Source of the DNA: Pedosphaera sp. | GTDB taxonomy: Bacteria; Verrucomicrobiota; Verrucomicrobiia; Limisphaerales; SXQI01 | DNA length: 64,000 nt | Reading direction: 5' to 3' | NCBI GenBank assembly: GCA_025359965.1 | Contig: JANYDC010000046.1 | Location: forward strand, 1-64,000 | Part shown: positions 9,378 through 17,416 of the stretch, in pieces | How the letters are laid out: every line of letters starts with the position of its first letter | Position numbering within the stretch: position 1 is the first letter of the stretch | The notes under the pieces: generated by a model | Databases searched by the model: none | Told to the model about the DNA's origin: nothing | Seen by the model: the letters and a program-made list of their open reading frames with translations, nothing else | Position numbers and translations under genes: made by a program

Positions 9378-9893
9378 ATGACGTTGCAGGCCACCCGGCG
9401 CATCGGCGCGATCACCCTGCTGATCGTGCTGGTGGACCAAATAACCAAGCGAATCGCCGTCCATCATCTCGATCTATGGGATGAACGGATTGTGTTGGAT
9501 GGATTCTTTAAATTCGTCCACTGGGGGAACACCGGAGCCGCTTGGAGTCTATTTCACGGTCATAACGAGCGCCTGGCGATACTTTCGGGTTTGGCCTTGG
9601 CGGCGATTCTGCTGCTTCGCAGTTTTTTTGATACCCGGGGATGGCTGGGGCAGGTGTCTCTGGCCTGCATACTGGGTGGGGTGACAGGCAATCTTTTGGA
9701 TCGGCTTTTTGTGAATCACGTCATCGATTTCCTTCGATTTTACCTCTACCAAAGAGGCGGAGACGAAATCGGATTCCCTGCTTTCAACGTGGCGGATGTC
9801 GCCATTTGCGTAGGGGTGGGGCTGCTCTTCATCCTTTCATGGCAGGGCAAGGATCAAACTTCGGCACTCCCCCAAACCCAACCAAGGCGGTAA
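9378..9893 (+). CDS. lspA: Lipoprotein signal peptidase (signal peptidase II)
   Basis: A 171-residue inner-membrane aspartyl protease that removes the signal peptide from prolipoproteins after lipid modification. Four hydrophobic segments are visible. Family motifs are VDQITK (19-24), NTGAAWSLF (51-59), GNLLDR (104-109), the catalytic Asp117 in VIDFL and the second catalytic Asp140 in FNVAD. Length is typical. It sits 12 bases after the TIM-barrel gene and 6 bases before miaA, so the three probably share a transcript. Several lipoproteins encoded in this window should be its substrates. Confidence 0.95.
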   Translation: MTLQATRRIGAITLLIVLVDQITKRIAVHHLDLWDERIVLDGFFKFVHWGNTGAAWSLFHGHNERLAILSGLALAAILLLRSFFDTRGWLGQVSLACILGGVTGNLLDRLFVNHVIDFLRFYLYQRGGDEIGFPAFNVADVAICVGVGLLFILSWQGKDQTSALPQTQPRR

Positions 9894-9899
9894 TTCGCC

Positions 9900-10832
9900 A
9901 TGGAAAGCATCAGGCCCATCTATCTGGCGGGACAAACCGCCAGCGGTAAGAGCGCGGTGGCACTCCATCTTGCTGAAAGGCTAGGCGGAGAAATAATTTC
10001 CGTCGATTCGATGCAGGTCTATCGGGGGATGAACATCGGAACAGCGAAACCAACACCCAGCGAACTTAAACTCGTGCGGCATCACTTGTTGGACGTTGCC
10101 GAACTTTCCGAAACATTCAGTGCTGCTAATTTTGCCCACTTGGCTGAAATTGCCGAAGCCGATATCCGATCGCGCGGAAAAATTCCCATTTATTGTGGCG
10201 GCACAGGTTTTTATTTTAAAGCTTTGCTGGAAGGTATCTCCCCTGCCCCTGCCGCAGATCAAAGCGTTCGGCATGCCCTTGAAAACACACCTGTCCCTGA
10301 GCTGCTAAAGGAGCTGGCCGAACGTGATCCTGTATGCTTCGAGGCGATTGACCGAATGAATCTGAGACGAGTTATTCGCGCTTTGGAGGTGATTCGGCTA
10401 ACCGGAAAAACCTTCAGCAGCTTCAAAAAACTTTCTCCGGACCTTGAAACATCATGCGTTATCCTGTTGCGGCGGGAGTCAGGAAATCTTCGTGAGAGGA
10501 TCAATCAGCGCATCGACGAAATGCTGGCTGCCGGATTGGTGAATGAAGTCACCCTTTTGGCCGATCAAGGGCTTCGCAAGTCGACAACCGCACGTGAAGG
10601 TCTTGGATATCGAGAAATACTGGCGTTTCTGGATGGGAACCTGACTTGGGCTCAGGCAGTTGAACTGCTTCGAGTAAAAACGTGGCAATTCTCCCGCCGA
10701 CAATCCACCTATTTCAAGAGCCAGCTTAAAACCGACGTGATTGAGGCTGCCAGCAGTGACTCCATCAAATCTCTGGCTGAAAAGGTGGAATTCAAATGGA
10801 TCAATGGCTCCAGCCCCAAAACACCTGGCTAA
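9900..10832 (+). CDS. miaA: tRNA dimethylallyltransferase
   Basis: A 310-residue cytoplasmic enzyme that adds a dimethylallyl group to A37 of tRNAs reading UNN codons. The P-loop GQTASGKS spans 11-18, followed by DSMQVYRG, GTAKP and CGGTGFY, all diagnostic of MiaA. The C-terminal part carries the conserved REGLGYREI segment. Length is normal and the start follows lspA by 6 bases. Confidence 0.96.
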   Translation: MESIRPIYLAGQTASGKSAVALHLAERLGGEIISVDSMQVYRGMNIGTAKPTPSELKLVRHHLLDVAELSETFSAANFAHLAEIAEADIRSRGKIPIYCGGTGFYFKALLEGISPAPAADQSVRHALENTPVPELLKELAERDPVCFEAIDRMNLRRVIRALEVIRLTGKTFSSFKKLSPDLETSCVILLRRESGNLRERINQRIDEMLAAGLVNEVTLLADQGLRKSTTAREGLGYREILAFLDGNLTWAQAVELLRVKTWQFSRRQSTYFKSQLKTDVIEAASSDSIKSLAEKVEFKWINGSSPKTPG

Positions 10833-10885
10833 CAGAAAGAACGATTTCGTGCAGGGCGATAAACCACTCTCCCCATAAACAGGAA

Positions 10886-10951
10886 ATGGATGAACTGCCT
10901 CCGGAACTACCGCCTTTTATGGAAGGGGACTCCCCCAAACCCAGCATCTGA
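10886..10951 (+). CDS. Possible 21-residue small ORF
   Basis: Within the 268-base gap after miaA, an ATG at 10886 preceded very closely by AGGAA opens a 21-codon frame rich in Pro and Glu (it begins MDELPPELPP) with a TGA at 10949. It could be a true small peptide, a decayed gene start or chance. Nothing else was recognised in this gap. Confidence 0.15.
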   Translation: MDELPPELPPFMEGDSPKPSI

Positions 10952-11100
10952 ATTCCGCCATTGATCCTTAATTGCCAACAGGATGAAACAAAAATTCTAG
11001 CCCCGCAAGTCTGTCACACACTTTGTTTTCGACTTGTCTTGGCTCAGTAATTGCTTTTAAATTCAAGAAGTACCAATTCGTTCCACCAAATTAAGCGGCC

Positions 11101-14001
11101 ATGAAATCACTTCGATCAAACAAGCCCTCAAGGTTAGCACCTATATTCCTTGGTGCCTTTGCTTCCTTATCAGTGCTCCTTGGAAAAGCCTCGGCAGAGC
11201 CATTATTTAGGGATGATTTTGACGCCGATTCAAGTGCCAACTGGACGGTGAAAGTGGGGTATTTGACCGTAAATGCCAGCACACCCGATACCGCACCCAA
11301 CACCAATGATTTCACGATTGATTGGAGCTTTGATTATGGCGCAACCACCTACAAAAAGTTCCAAAACGACGTAGACTACACGGATTTGCCGATCCCCCCC
11401 TCGCCCCACAGTTCAGGTTCAGCGAAGGGGCTGAAAATTTCCGTAAACAAGCTCGATGACCTTCCTCAGAGGTTAGCCGTGAACCTTTATCCAAAAAATA
11501 AGAGCTTCAGCGGAAATTATGCACTGAAGTTTGATATGTGGATGAATTACTCAGGCCACGCAGAGAATGGGATTGGTTCTACTGAATTGAGCATTTTCGG
11601 CATCAACCATACGGGAAACCGGATGAACTGGCAGACTTTTACTCCTGCGTTCGAATCCTCCGCGACCACAGGCAGCGATGGTCTTTGGTTTTCCATGACG
11701 GGGAATGGTGGCGCCACTGTTGACATCCATACGGTTGCCGGAACCGCCAATGGACCGGGACGGGATTTGACCGGGACGGAGTCGGGCATACCTGATCGCA
11801 ATCTGAATGGTTCTCCAGACGACGACTATTCGGAACCTTATTGGTCAGTCGTTGCCCCAGGCTCGCTGGGGGAAGCGCCCGGATTACCCGGCAAAAGATG
11901 GCTTCAAGTGGAAGTCAGCCAGCTTGCCAACGTGGTCACATGGAAGATTGATGGCCATGTCATTTTGACGCGCACCAATACCACGGATTACAAAGAGGGG
12001 ACCATCATGCTAGGTCACATGGACATTTTCGACTCCATCGCCGATCCCAAAGAAGACACCTACGTGATTTTCGACAATGTACGAGTTGTGCCCATACGGA
12101 CTGTCACTGTTACCACCACGGATAACTCCAGCCCTGGCAACGATGGCCAAACCTCTTTCTTTGAGGCTTTGAGCGACGTGCAGGAAAACGACATTATCAA
12201 ATTCAACATCCCTGGTGCTGGACCTCATTATATCCAGACGCCAAATGATGGTTATCCCCTGATTACAGTGGATGGATTGAAAATTGATGGCTACAGCCAG
12301 CCTGGAGCTTCGGCCAACACTCAAGGCATCCATCGCAGCAACAATGCATCGATCCAAATTGTGCTGGATTCAAGGACAGGAACCAAACCTTCCACCACTG
12401 TGGATTTCCCAGGTTTTGGCACCAGTGAGAGCGGAATACTAGCATTGCACGATGCCCATCAATTTGATGTCTCCGGACTGGCCTTTCTTTCGCACATGAC
12501 TCCGGGCAGTGACGAAGAACCCTCTATATACAGTATTGCTCTGGTATCAGAATCAACTCATGCGCATATCCATGGAAATTGGTTTGGAGTGGATCCTAAG
12601 CAGACCCTGACTGGAGGATGGACAGTCGCAGGAGGACGAAGTGCGGTAGCCTCATTCGACGACAGCGACAAATCAGGCGAGACTGGCAGCTACTACCAAG
12701 GATATTCTTGGGGTGCGGTTATTGGAGTGGATGGGGACGGAACGGGTGACAGAGCCGAGCACAATGTCATGGTGGGTAATGAACTTGCAATCCACCTGCA
12801 AACTCCGGGGGTCCAGGTCTCAGGCAATTGGATCAACATACTCCCCGATGGAGCTGCATTTCTTAGCCCATTGGATCCCACCTTCGCGCTCGACGCCAAC
12901 AATGACCCACTCACCATTGAGGCGGTGGAAAACGGTAAAGGTGATGGCATGCTCATAGGTACTGACGGGAATTCCATATCCGACGCAGAGGAAGGAAATG
13001 TTTTTGGCCCGGTGCGTTACGATACCTTCGCTGAGTTCTGGAGGCCCGCGACCAACATCGTTATCGCTGGAAACTACTTTGGTGTTGGCTTGGATGGAAA
13101 ACCTAGCTACGCCAGTAAGTTCGTCGGAGTGAATGGTGATGGTTCGCCCAAAACCTTTGAAGCCGCTCTCGTTACCGTGCGAAAATTTTCCGACATCCGG
13201 GTAGGAAGCAACCTTGACGGAGAGGCCGACACAATCGAGCAAAACACTCTTGCGAATTTCACCGTGCCATTGATCGACTTGCACGGGAGCAATTTCGACG
13301 ACGACGGAGCGAATGCCGCCCGCGTGACTCTGCGTGGAAATAACCACATCGATGCCCTCTCTTTTTATCCACTGAGCAACAATGAAATTGCGAAGTTGAC
13401 GGCGTTTTTTAGCGTTCCCCTGGCGCATCCCGATGTGGATTATTGGCCTTCCATTTCCACCAATACCACCACGACCACCTTGGTCGGAACAGTTCCTGAA
13501 CCGAATTTGGGCACGGTGACATATGTCACGATCGATTTGTATTTGGCCAATCCGGCAGGTGCCACAAACGCAAACGGTAATTCACTGACTGCCATGACCT
13601 ATTTGGGATCATTCCTGAATGATTCGGTTAATGATGCCGACCCTGACCCAAAGGCCTTTTCTTTCGACATTAGTGCTCTGGATATCCAGACCAACGAACT
13701 GCCCATGCTGGCCGTCACTGCAAACTACTTTATCAAAGAAGCAGGACAAGAGGACAACCAGCCGTACACTTCGTTTCTCTCGATTCGCCCCGCCTCAGAT
13801 TTGAAAATTACCGGGCAATCCCTCATCGGCAGTACGCTGACTATCAACTGGGATGGCGGCACACCCCCTTATCAGTTGCAAAAACGTGATGCCGTAAACA
13901 GGGGCGCTTGGATCAACGTGGGCGAGGCGACAAGCACATCAAGTGCGACGGATACAATCGGTACAGGCCCCGCATTTTACCGAATTCAGGCAGCACGCTG
14001 A
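11101..14001 (+). CDS. Large secreted LamG-like / right-handed beta-helix protein
   Basis: A 966-residue protein with a Sec signal peptide (1-32). Residues about 35-320 form a beta-sandwich like those of laminin-G-type proteins (opening FRDDFDADSSANWTV, closing YVIFDNVRV). From about 330 a parallel beta-helix starts with the DGYSQPGA motif typical of CSLREA-type helix proteins, with repeating NWFGV / GNYFGVG turns. The end has a short beta domain with PPYQLQKRD and FYRIQ, common at the C-terminus of verrucomicrobial secreted proteins. It is probably a cell-surface or extracellular polysaccharide-binding or adhesive protein; no catalytic residues are evident. Confidence 0.75.
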   Translation: MKSLRSNKPSRLAPIFLGAFASLSVLLGKASAEPLFRDDFDADSSANWTVKVGYLTVNASTPDTAPNTNDFTIDWSFDYGATTYKKFQNDVDYTDLPIPPSPHSSGSAKGLKISVNKLDDLPQRLAVNLYPKNKSFSGNYALKFDMWMNYSGHAENGIGSTELSIFGINHTGNRMNWQTFTPAFESSATTGSDGLWFSMTGNGGATVDIHTVAGTANGPGRDLTGTESGIPDRNLNGSPDDDYSEPYWSVVAPGSLGEAPGLPGKRWLQVEVSQLANVVTWKIDGHVILTRTNTTDYKEGTIMLGHMDIFDSIADPKEDTYVIFDNVRVVPIRTVTVTTTDNSSPGNDGQTSFFEALSDVQENDIIKFNIPGAGPHYIQTPNDGYPLITVDGLKIDGYSQPGASANTQGIHRSNNASIQIVLDSRTGTKPSTTVDFPGFGTSESGILALHDAHQFDVSGLAFLSHMTPGSDEEPSIYSIALVSESTHAHIHGNWFGVDPKQTLTGGWTVAGGRSAVASFDDSDKSGETGSYYQGYSWGAVIGVDGDGTGDRAEHNVMVGNELAIHLQTPGVQVSGNWINILPDGAAFLSPLDPTFALDANNDPLTIEAVENGKGDGMLIGTDGNSISDAEEGNVFGPVRYDTFAEFWRPATNIVIAGNYFGVGLDGKPSYASKFVGVNGDGSPKTFEAALVTVRKFSDIRVGSNLDGEADTIEQNTLANFTVPLIDLHGSNFDDDGANAARVTLRGNNHIDALSFYPLSNNEIAKLTAFFSVPLAHPDVDYWPSISTNTTTTTLVGTVPEPNLGTVTYVTIDLYLANPAGATNANGNSLTAMTYLGSFLNDSVNDADPDPKAFSFDISALDIQTNELPMLAVTANYFIKEAGQEDNQPYTSFLSIRPASDLKITGQSLIGSTLTINWDGGTPPYQLQKRDAVNRGAWINVGEATSTSSATDTIGTGPAFYRIQAAR

Positions 14002-14030
14002 GCATGCCTCAGAAATAACCCCGTTTTGCA

Positions 14031-14072
14031 AGGGTGGAGCTTGGCAGAAGGCTGGGCTCCACCTTATTGTTT
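14031..14072 (+). terminator. Likely terminator after the beta-helix gene
   Basis: An 8-bp perfect stem (14033-14040 with 14056-14063), extendable by a G-U and an A-T pair, encloses a 15-base loop and is followed by TTATTGTTT. It lies 30 bases after the stop at 14001. It also covers the GTG at 14034, which argues that the next gene starts at the ATG at 14079. Confidence 0.55.
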
Positions 14073-14078
14073 GAAAAT

Positions 14079-14417
14079 ATGATTTTGAATAAGGGAGAAA
14101 AGCTGCACGTGATCCATCGCCGCGCCTACAAGGAGGATCAACACCGCCACTTCATCGGTATTGTAGAGGAATTTGAAGGAGGTCTGGCCCGAGTGACCGG
14201 CCACGTGTACACGGTCGACACCACTCAATTCATTTTCGTACGACGTCCAGAAGTGCGAACCCGCATTATTTCACTCGTAGCGGGTGATTTACTAGTGAAC
14301 ATCATCCCTCACAGCGTGGAACTGGAAAAGATTGTGTACTTGCAGGAAAAGAAGGCCGTTCGCATCACGGACGGAAGCGATTGGCATTTGGATATCAGCG
14401 AATTCACCTGGAAATGA
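14079..14417 (+). CDS. Unknown small cytoplasmic protein upstream of the Rieske gene
   Basis: A 112-residue protein from ATG 14079, with a possible binding site AATAAGGG only inside the gene and none clear upstream. It is soluble and looks beta-rich (HFIGIVEEFEGG, ARVTGHVYTVD, IISLVAGDLLVNIIP, VRITDGSDWHLDISEF). I do not recognise the family. Its stop overlaps the start of the Rieske gene in an ATGA junction (14414-14417), and ispD follows, so it is probably part of a three-gene operon. Confidence 0.65.
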   Translation: MILNKGEKLHVIHRRAYKEDQHRHFIGIVEEFEGGLARVTGHVYTVDTTQFIFVRRPEVRTRIISLVAGDLLVNIIPHSVELEKIVYLQEKKAVRITDGSDWHLDISEFTWK

Positions 14418-14779
14418 CGGATGTGAACCGAGCACCGGCCAGACAATGGTTGGCCAGCCTCGAAAACCTGGGCCGACATCCAACAGCCAAATTCACCTTC
14501 AAAAGGGACGGGATCAATCATGATGGCTTTGTCATATTATTTGAGGGGCGGGTCTTTGGTTACGAAAACCGCTGTCGACACATCCCAATTACCATAGATT
14601 ACGGCGACAACCGATTTTTTACTGGCGATGGAAAGTCCTTGGTTTGTCAAACCCACGGTGCCATGTACGATCCCGTGACCGGACTATGCTTCCAAGGCCC
14701 GTGCAAGGGATCATCCCTGTTTCCTCTGAAAGTGGAAGTCGAGGATGGTAATGTTTATCTGGTGCAGGATGGCGTCTGA
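14414..14779 (+). CDS. Rieske [2Fe-2S] ferredoxin-like protein
   Basis: A 121-residue single-domain protein. The cluster ligands are Cys54 and His56 (CRH) and Cys78 and His81 (CQTH). This is a Rieske pattern with a longer than usual spacer between the two boxes and no fused oxygenase. No signal peptide or membrane segment is seen, so it is probably a cytoplasmic electron carrier or the ferredoxin of an enzyme system encoded elsewhere. The start at 14414 is chosen because of the ATGA overlap with the previous stop; it is 8 bases upstream of ispD. Confidence 0.85.
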   Translation: MTDVNRAPARQWLASLENLGRHPTAKFTFKRDGINHDGFVILFEGRVFGYENRCRHIPITIDYGDNRFFTGDGKSLVCQTHGAMYDPVTGLCFQGPCKGSSLFPLKVEVEDGNVYLVQDGV

Positions 14780-14787
14780 CTTTTTAT

Positions 14788-15480
14788 ATGAACGCAGTGG
14801 TCATAGTGGCGGCGGGTCGCGGCACGCGCATGGGGCCGAACATTGACAAACTTTTCTTGGAAATTGCAGGCCGTCCAGTGGTGGTGCACGCATGGGAGCG
14901 CTTTCAAAGGCATCCAGAAATCGATGCCATCATTTTGGTGGTTCGCGATGGAATGAAAGCCGCTTTTGAGGAATTGGCTGAAAGCTTTGGACTGCTTGCC
15001 AAGCCTGTGATTTACGCAGTGGGGGGAAAAGAACGGCAGGACTCGGTTTGGAACGGGATTCGGGCGGTTCCAGAGGATGCACGCTTGGTGGCAATCCATG
15101 ACGGAGCTCGGCCCTGCCCTTCGGCAAAACTCATTTCCGATACACTGGCCGCCGCCGCCGCCTCGGGCGCCGCTGTGGCCGCGCAGCGCGTGACTGACAC
15201 CATCAAATCCAGTGCGGATGGCCAATCCATTGCCGAGCATTTGGATCGATCCCGGCTTTGGTCTGTGCAGACTCCGCAAACCTTCCGCGTTGAGGTGATT
15301 CGCCGCGCATTGCAGGCCGTAGCGGAACGTGGCCTGACTGTTACGGATGACACCGCCGCCTGCGAGTGCATTGGTCAAAGTGTTCGCCTGGTCGAAAGCA
15401 ACGCCCCCAATCCAAAAGTGACCACTCCAGCTGATCTACCCCTCATCGAAGCACTTTTGCGCAGTGGAATTTGCGCTTAA
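14788..15480 (+). CDS. ispD: 2-C-methyl-D-erythritol 4-phosphate cytidylyltransferase
   Basis: A 230-residue enzyme of the MEP isoprenoid pathway, which makes CDP-ME from MEP and CTP in the cytoplasm. Diagnostic motifs are AAGRGTRMG near the N-terminus, GGKERQDSVWNG, HDGARP, SVQTPQTF and TDDTAACE. Length is typical. It follows the Rieske gene by 8 bases. The MEP pathway uses iron-sulfur enzymes (IspG/IspH), but whether the Rieske neighbour is related is unknown. Confidence 0.95.
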   Translation: MNAVVIVAAGRGTRMGPNIDKLFLEIAGRPVVVHAWERFQRHPEIDAIILVVRDGMKAAFEELAESFGLLAKPVIYAVGGKERQDSVWNGIRAVPEDARLVAIHDGARPCPSAKLISDTLAAAAASGAAVAAQRVTDTIKSSADGQSIAEHLDRSRLWSVQTPQTFRVEVIRRALQAVAERGLTVTDDTAACECIGQSVRLVESNAPNPKVTTPADLPLIEALLRSGICA

Positions 15481-15548
15481 CAATGGTTTGAGGTGGACAT
15501 CCGATTGGGATCATCCGAACGTCTGCTAAGTTTCAAATCAATTGCGCC

Positions 15549-16373
15549 ATGATAAATTCACTCCTGCAACGAGTCGGTGTTTGCTCCTGGTCCCTCCAGC
15601 CAGCCACCCCCCAAGATCTTTTCCGTGGGCTTAAGGAAATCGGGCTGAGCCACGTGATCATCGCTCTTGATCCCCTTCGCGAAAACCCCGCTTGGAGCGA
15701 TTATTCGGCTGAGGCCGGACGCGCAGGCGTGAAGTCCATTTCCGGCATGTTTGGAACCATTGGAGAGGATTACACCACGCTGGATTCGATTCGCCTGACT
15801 GGCGGCGTGGTACCGGATGCCCACTGGGAGGCCAATTGGGCCAACATCCAGACCAACGCTAAAATCGCGTCGGCACTGGGACTAAAACTGGTGATGTTCC
15901 ACGCGGGATTCCTTCCCCATGAATCTTCCGATCCTGCGCATGCCAAGTTAATTGATCGCCTGGGCAAAATTGCCGATCTTTTTGCCGCTTACAAAATTGA
16001 TGTGGCCTTTGAAACGGGCCAGGAGGATGCACCCACCCTGATCGAGTTTCTTAATGCGCTGAACCGTCCCAATGTCGGAGTCAATTTCGATCCCGCCAAC
16101 ATGATCCTTTACGACAAAGGTGATCCAATCAAGGCCATGGAGCAGCTTGCCCCGTGGATCAAACAGGTCCACTTGAAGGACGCCAACCGCACCAAGACGC
16201 CCGGCACTTGGGGGGAAGAAGTGACACTCGGCACAGGACAGGTGCCATGGAAAAAATTCATGGAAACTCTCACCGCACAAGGATTCAACGGCTGGCTCTA
16301 TTATGAGCGCGAGGCCGGTCAGCAGCGGGTGGCCGACATCGTGGCGGGGCACAGACACCTATTGGGACTATGA
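15549..16373 (+). CDS. Sugar phosphate isomerase/epimerase-like TIM-barrel protein
   Basis: A 274-residue protein of the xylose isomerase-like TIM-barrel superfamily (AP_endonuc_2). Visible features are KLVMFHAGFLPH, DVAFETGQED, VGVNFDPANMIL and KQVHLKDANR, which supply the usual Glu/Asp/His metal ligands. The substrate is unknown. Its TGA overlaps the ATG of the oxidoreductase downstream (ATGA at 16370-16373). This pairing is common in inositol- and sugar-acid-type catabolic units. Confidence 0.82.
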   Translation: MINSLLQRVGVCSWSLQPATPQDLFRGLKEIGLSHVIIALDPLRENPAWSDYSAEAGRAGVKSISGMFGTIGEDYTTLDSIRLTGGVVPDAHWEANWANIQTNAKIASALGLKLVMFHAGFLPHESSDPAHAKLIDRLGKIADLFAAYKIDVAFETGQEDAPTLIEFLNALNRPNVGVNFDPANMILYDKGDPIKAMEQLAPWIKQVHLKDANRTKTPGTWGEEVTLGTGQVPWKKFMETLTAQGFNGWLYYEREAGQQRVADIVAGHRHLLGL

Positions 16374-17413
16374 GCAAAGAACGACCTGTTAGAATTGGGA
16401 TTGTCGGACTTGGCTTCATGGCGGCAACGCACCTCAAGGCATTGAAGCATCTCACGCAAGATTGGGAGGTCGTGGCCGTCTGCAACCCGAGCGGACGCCA
16501 TCTGGACGGTGATTTCTCCCAAGTGGCGGGCAATATTGGCACTGCTGATCCGCTCAGGCTGGATATGTCGAAAGTGACGGCGTATCGGGATTTTTCAGAA
16601 TTTCTGGCGCATCCGGGCCTGGATGTTGTGGATATTTGCGCGCCCACATTGTTGCACGCAGATCTCGCCATCGCTGCTCTCAAAGCAGGCAAAGATGTCC
16701 TTTGCGAGAAGCCCATGGCCCGTACGTCTTCCGACGCGCAACGCATGGTTGAGGCTGCGACTGCTTCAGGTCGATTGCTGATGCCTGCCATGTGCATTCG
16801 TTTTTGGCCCGAATGGAAATGGGTCCGTGACCAGATTAAAGCGGGCACCTACGGCAAGGTCTTATCAGCAAGGTTTCGCCGTGTGACAGAACCACCCGGA
16901 TGGGGACACCAGCATTTCGGCGACGGAGTAAAATCCGGCGGCGGATTGTTGGACCTTCACATCCACGACACGGATTTTGTGCAATATTGCTTTGGCAAAC
17001 CGACCGCCGTTTTTTCGCGAGGGCATACAGCGTTCACCGGCGCGGTGGATTATGTGGTGACCCAATACATCGTGGATGGCGGAGCAGTGGTGCATGCGGA
17101 AGGCACTTGGGCATTGGCCAAAGGCTCGGGCTTCACGATGGAATTCACGGTCAATTTTGAGCGCGCCACGGTCGACTACGATTTCGCCCGAACGGACGCT
17201 CGATTGAGAGTATCGCAGGACGGGGAGCAAAAGACCGTCGCAGTCGAGGGGATTGATGGCTATGTCGGTGAATTCGCCCATCTTGCAGCCCGGATTAGGG
17301 GCACCGCCGAAGCAGCCATCCTCACCGCCGAAGATGGCGCTTCGGCCGTGAGTATTTGCGAAGCCGAGGAGCGCTCGGTTTATTCGGGCAAAATCGAGAA
17401 CGTCGTGAACTAG
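16370..17413 (+). CDS. Gfo/Idh/MocA family NAD(P)-dependent oxidoreductase
   Basis: A 347-residue protein with an N-terminal Rossmann fold (IGIVGLGFMAATHLKAL at about 7-23) and the conserved CEKPMA motif near residue 115. The C-terminal alpha/beta domain includes GGGLLDLHIHDTD, with the family's catalytic-site Asp/His. It probably oxidises or reduces a sugar or cyclitol in the cytoplasm, together with the isomerase gene with which it overlaps. It is convergent with the cytochrome gene, only 3 bases away. Confidence 0.88.
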   Translation: MSKERPVRIGIVGLGFMAATHLKALKHLTQDWEVVAVCNPSGRHLDGDFSQVAGNIGTADPLRLDMSKVTAYRDFSEFLAHPGLDVVDICAPTLLHADLAIAALKAGKDVLCEKPMARTSSDAQRMVEAATASGRLLMPAMCIRFWPEWKWVRDQIKAGTYGKVLSARFRRVTEPPGWGHQHFGDGVKSGGGLLDLHIHDTDFVQYCFGKPTAVFSRGHTAFTGAVDYVVTQYIVDGGAVVHAEGTWALAKGSGFTMEFTVNFERATVDYDFARTDARLRVSQDGEQKTVAVEGIDGYVGEFAHLAARIRGTAEAAILTAEDGASAVSICEAEERSVYSGKIENVVN

Positions 17414-17416
17414 CGG

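Noticed and set aside
14034-14078. GTG start for the small gene upstream of the Rieske gene
   Set aside because: It lies inside the terminator hairpin of the preceding gene; ATG 14079 is more likely.
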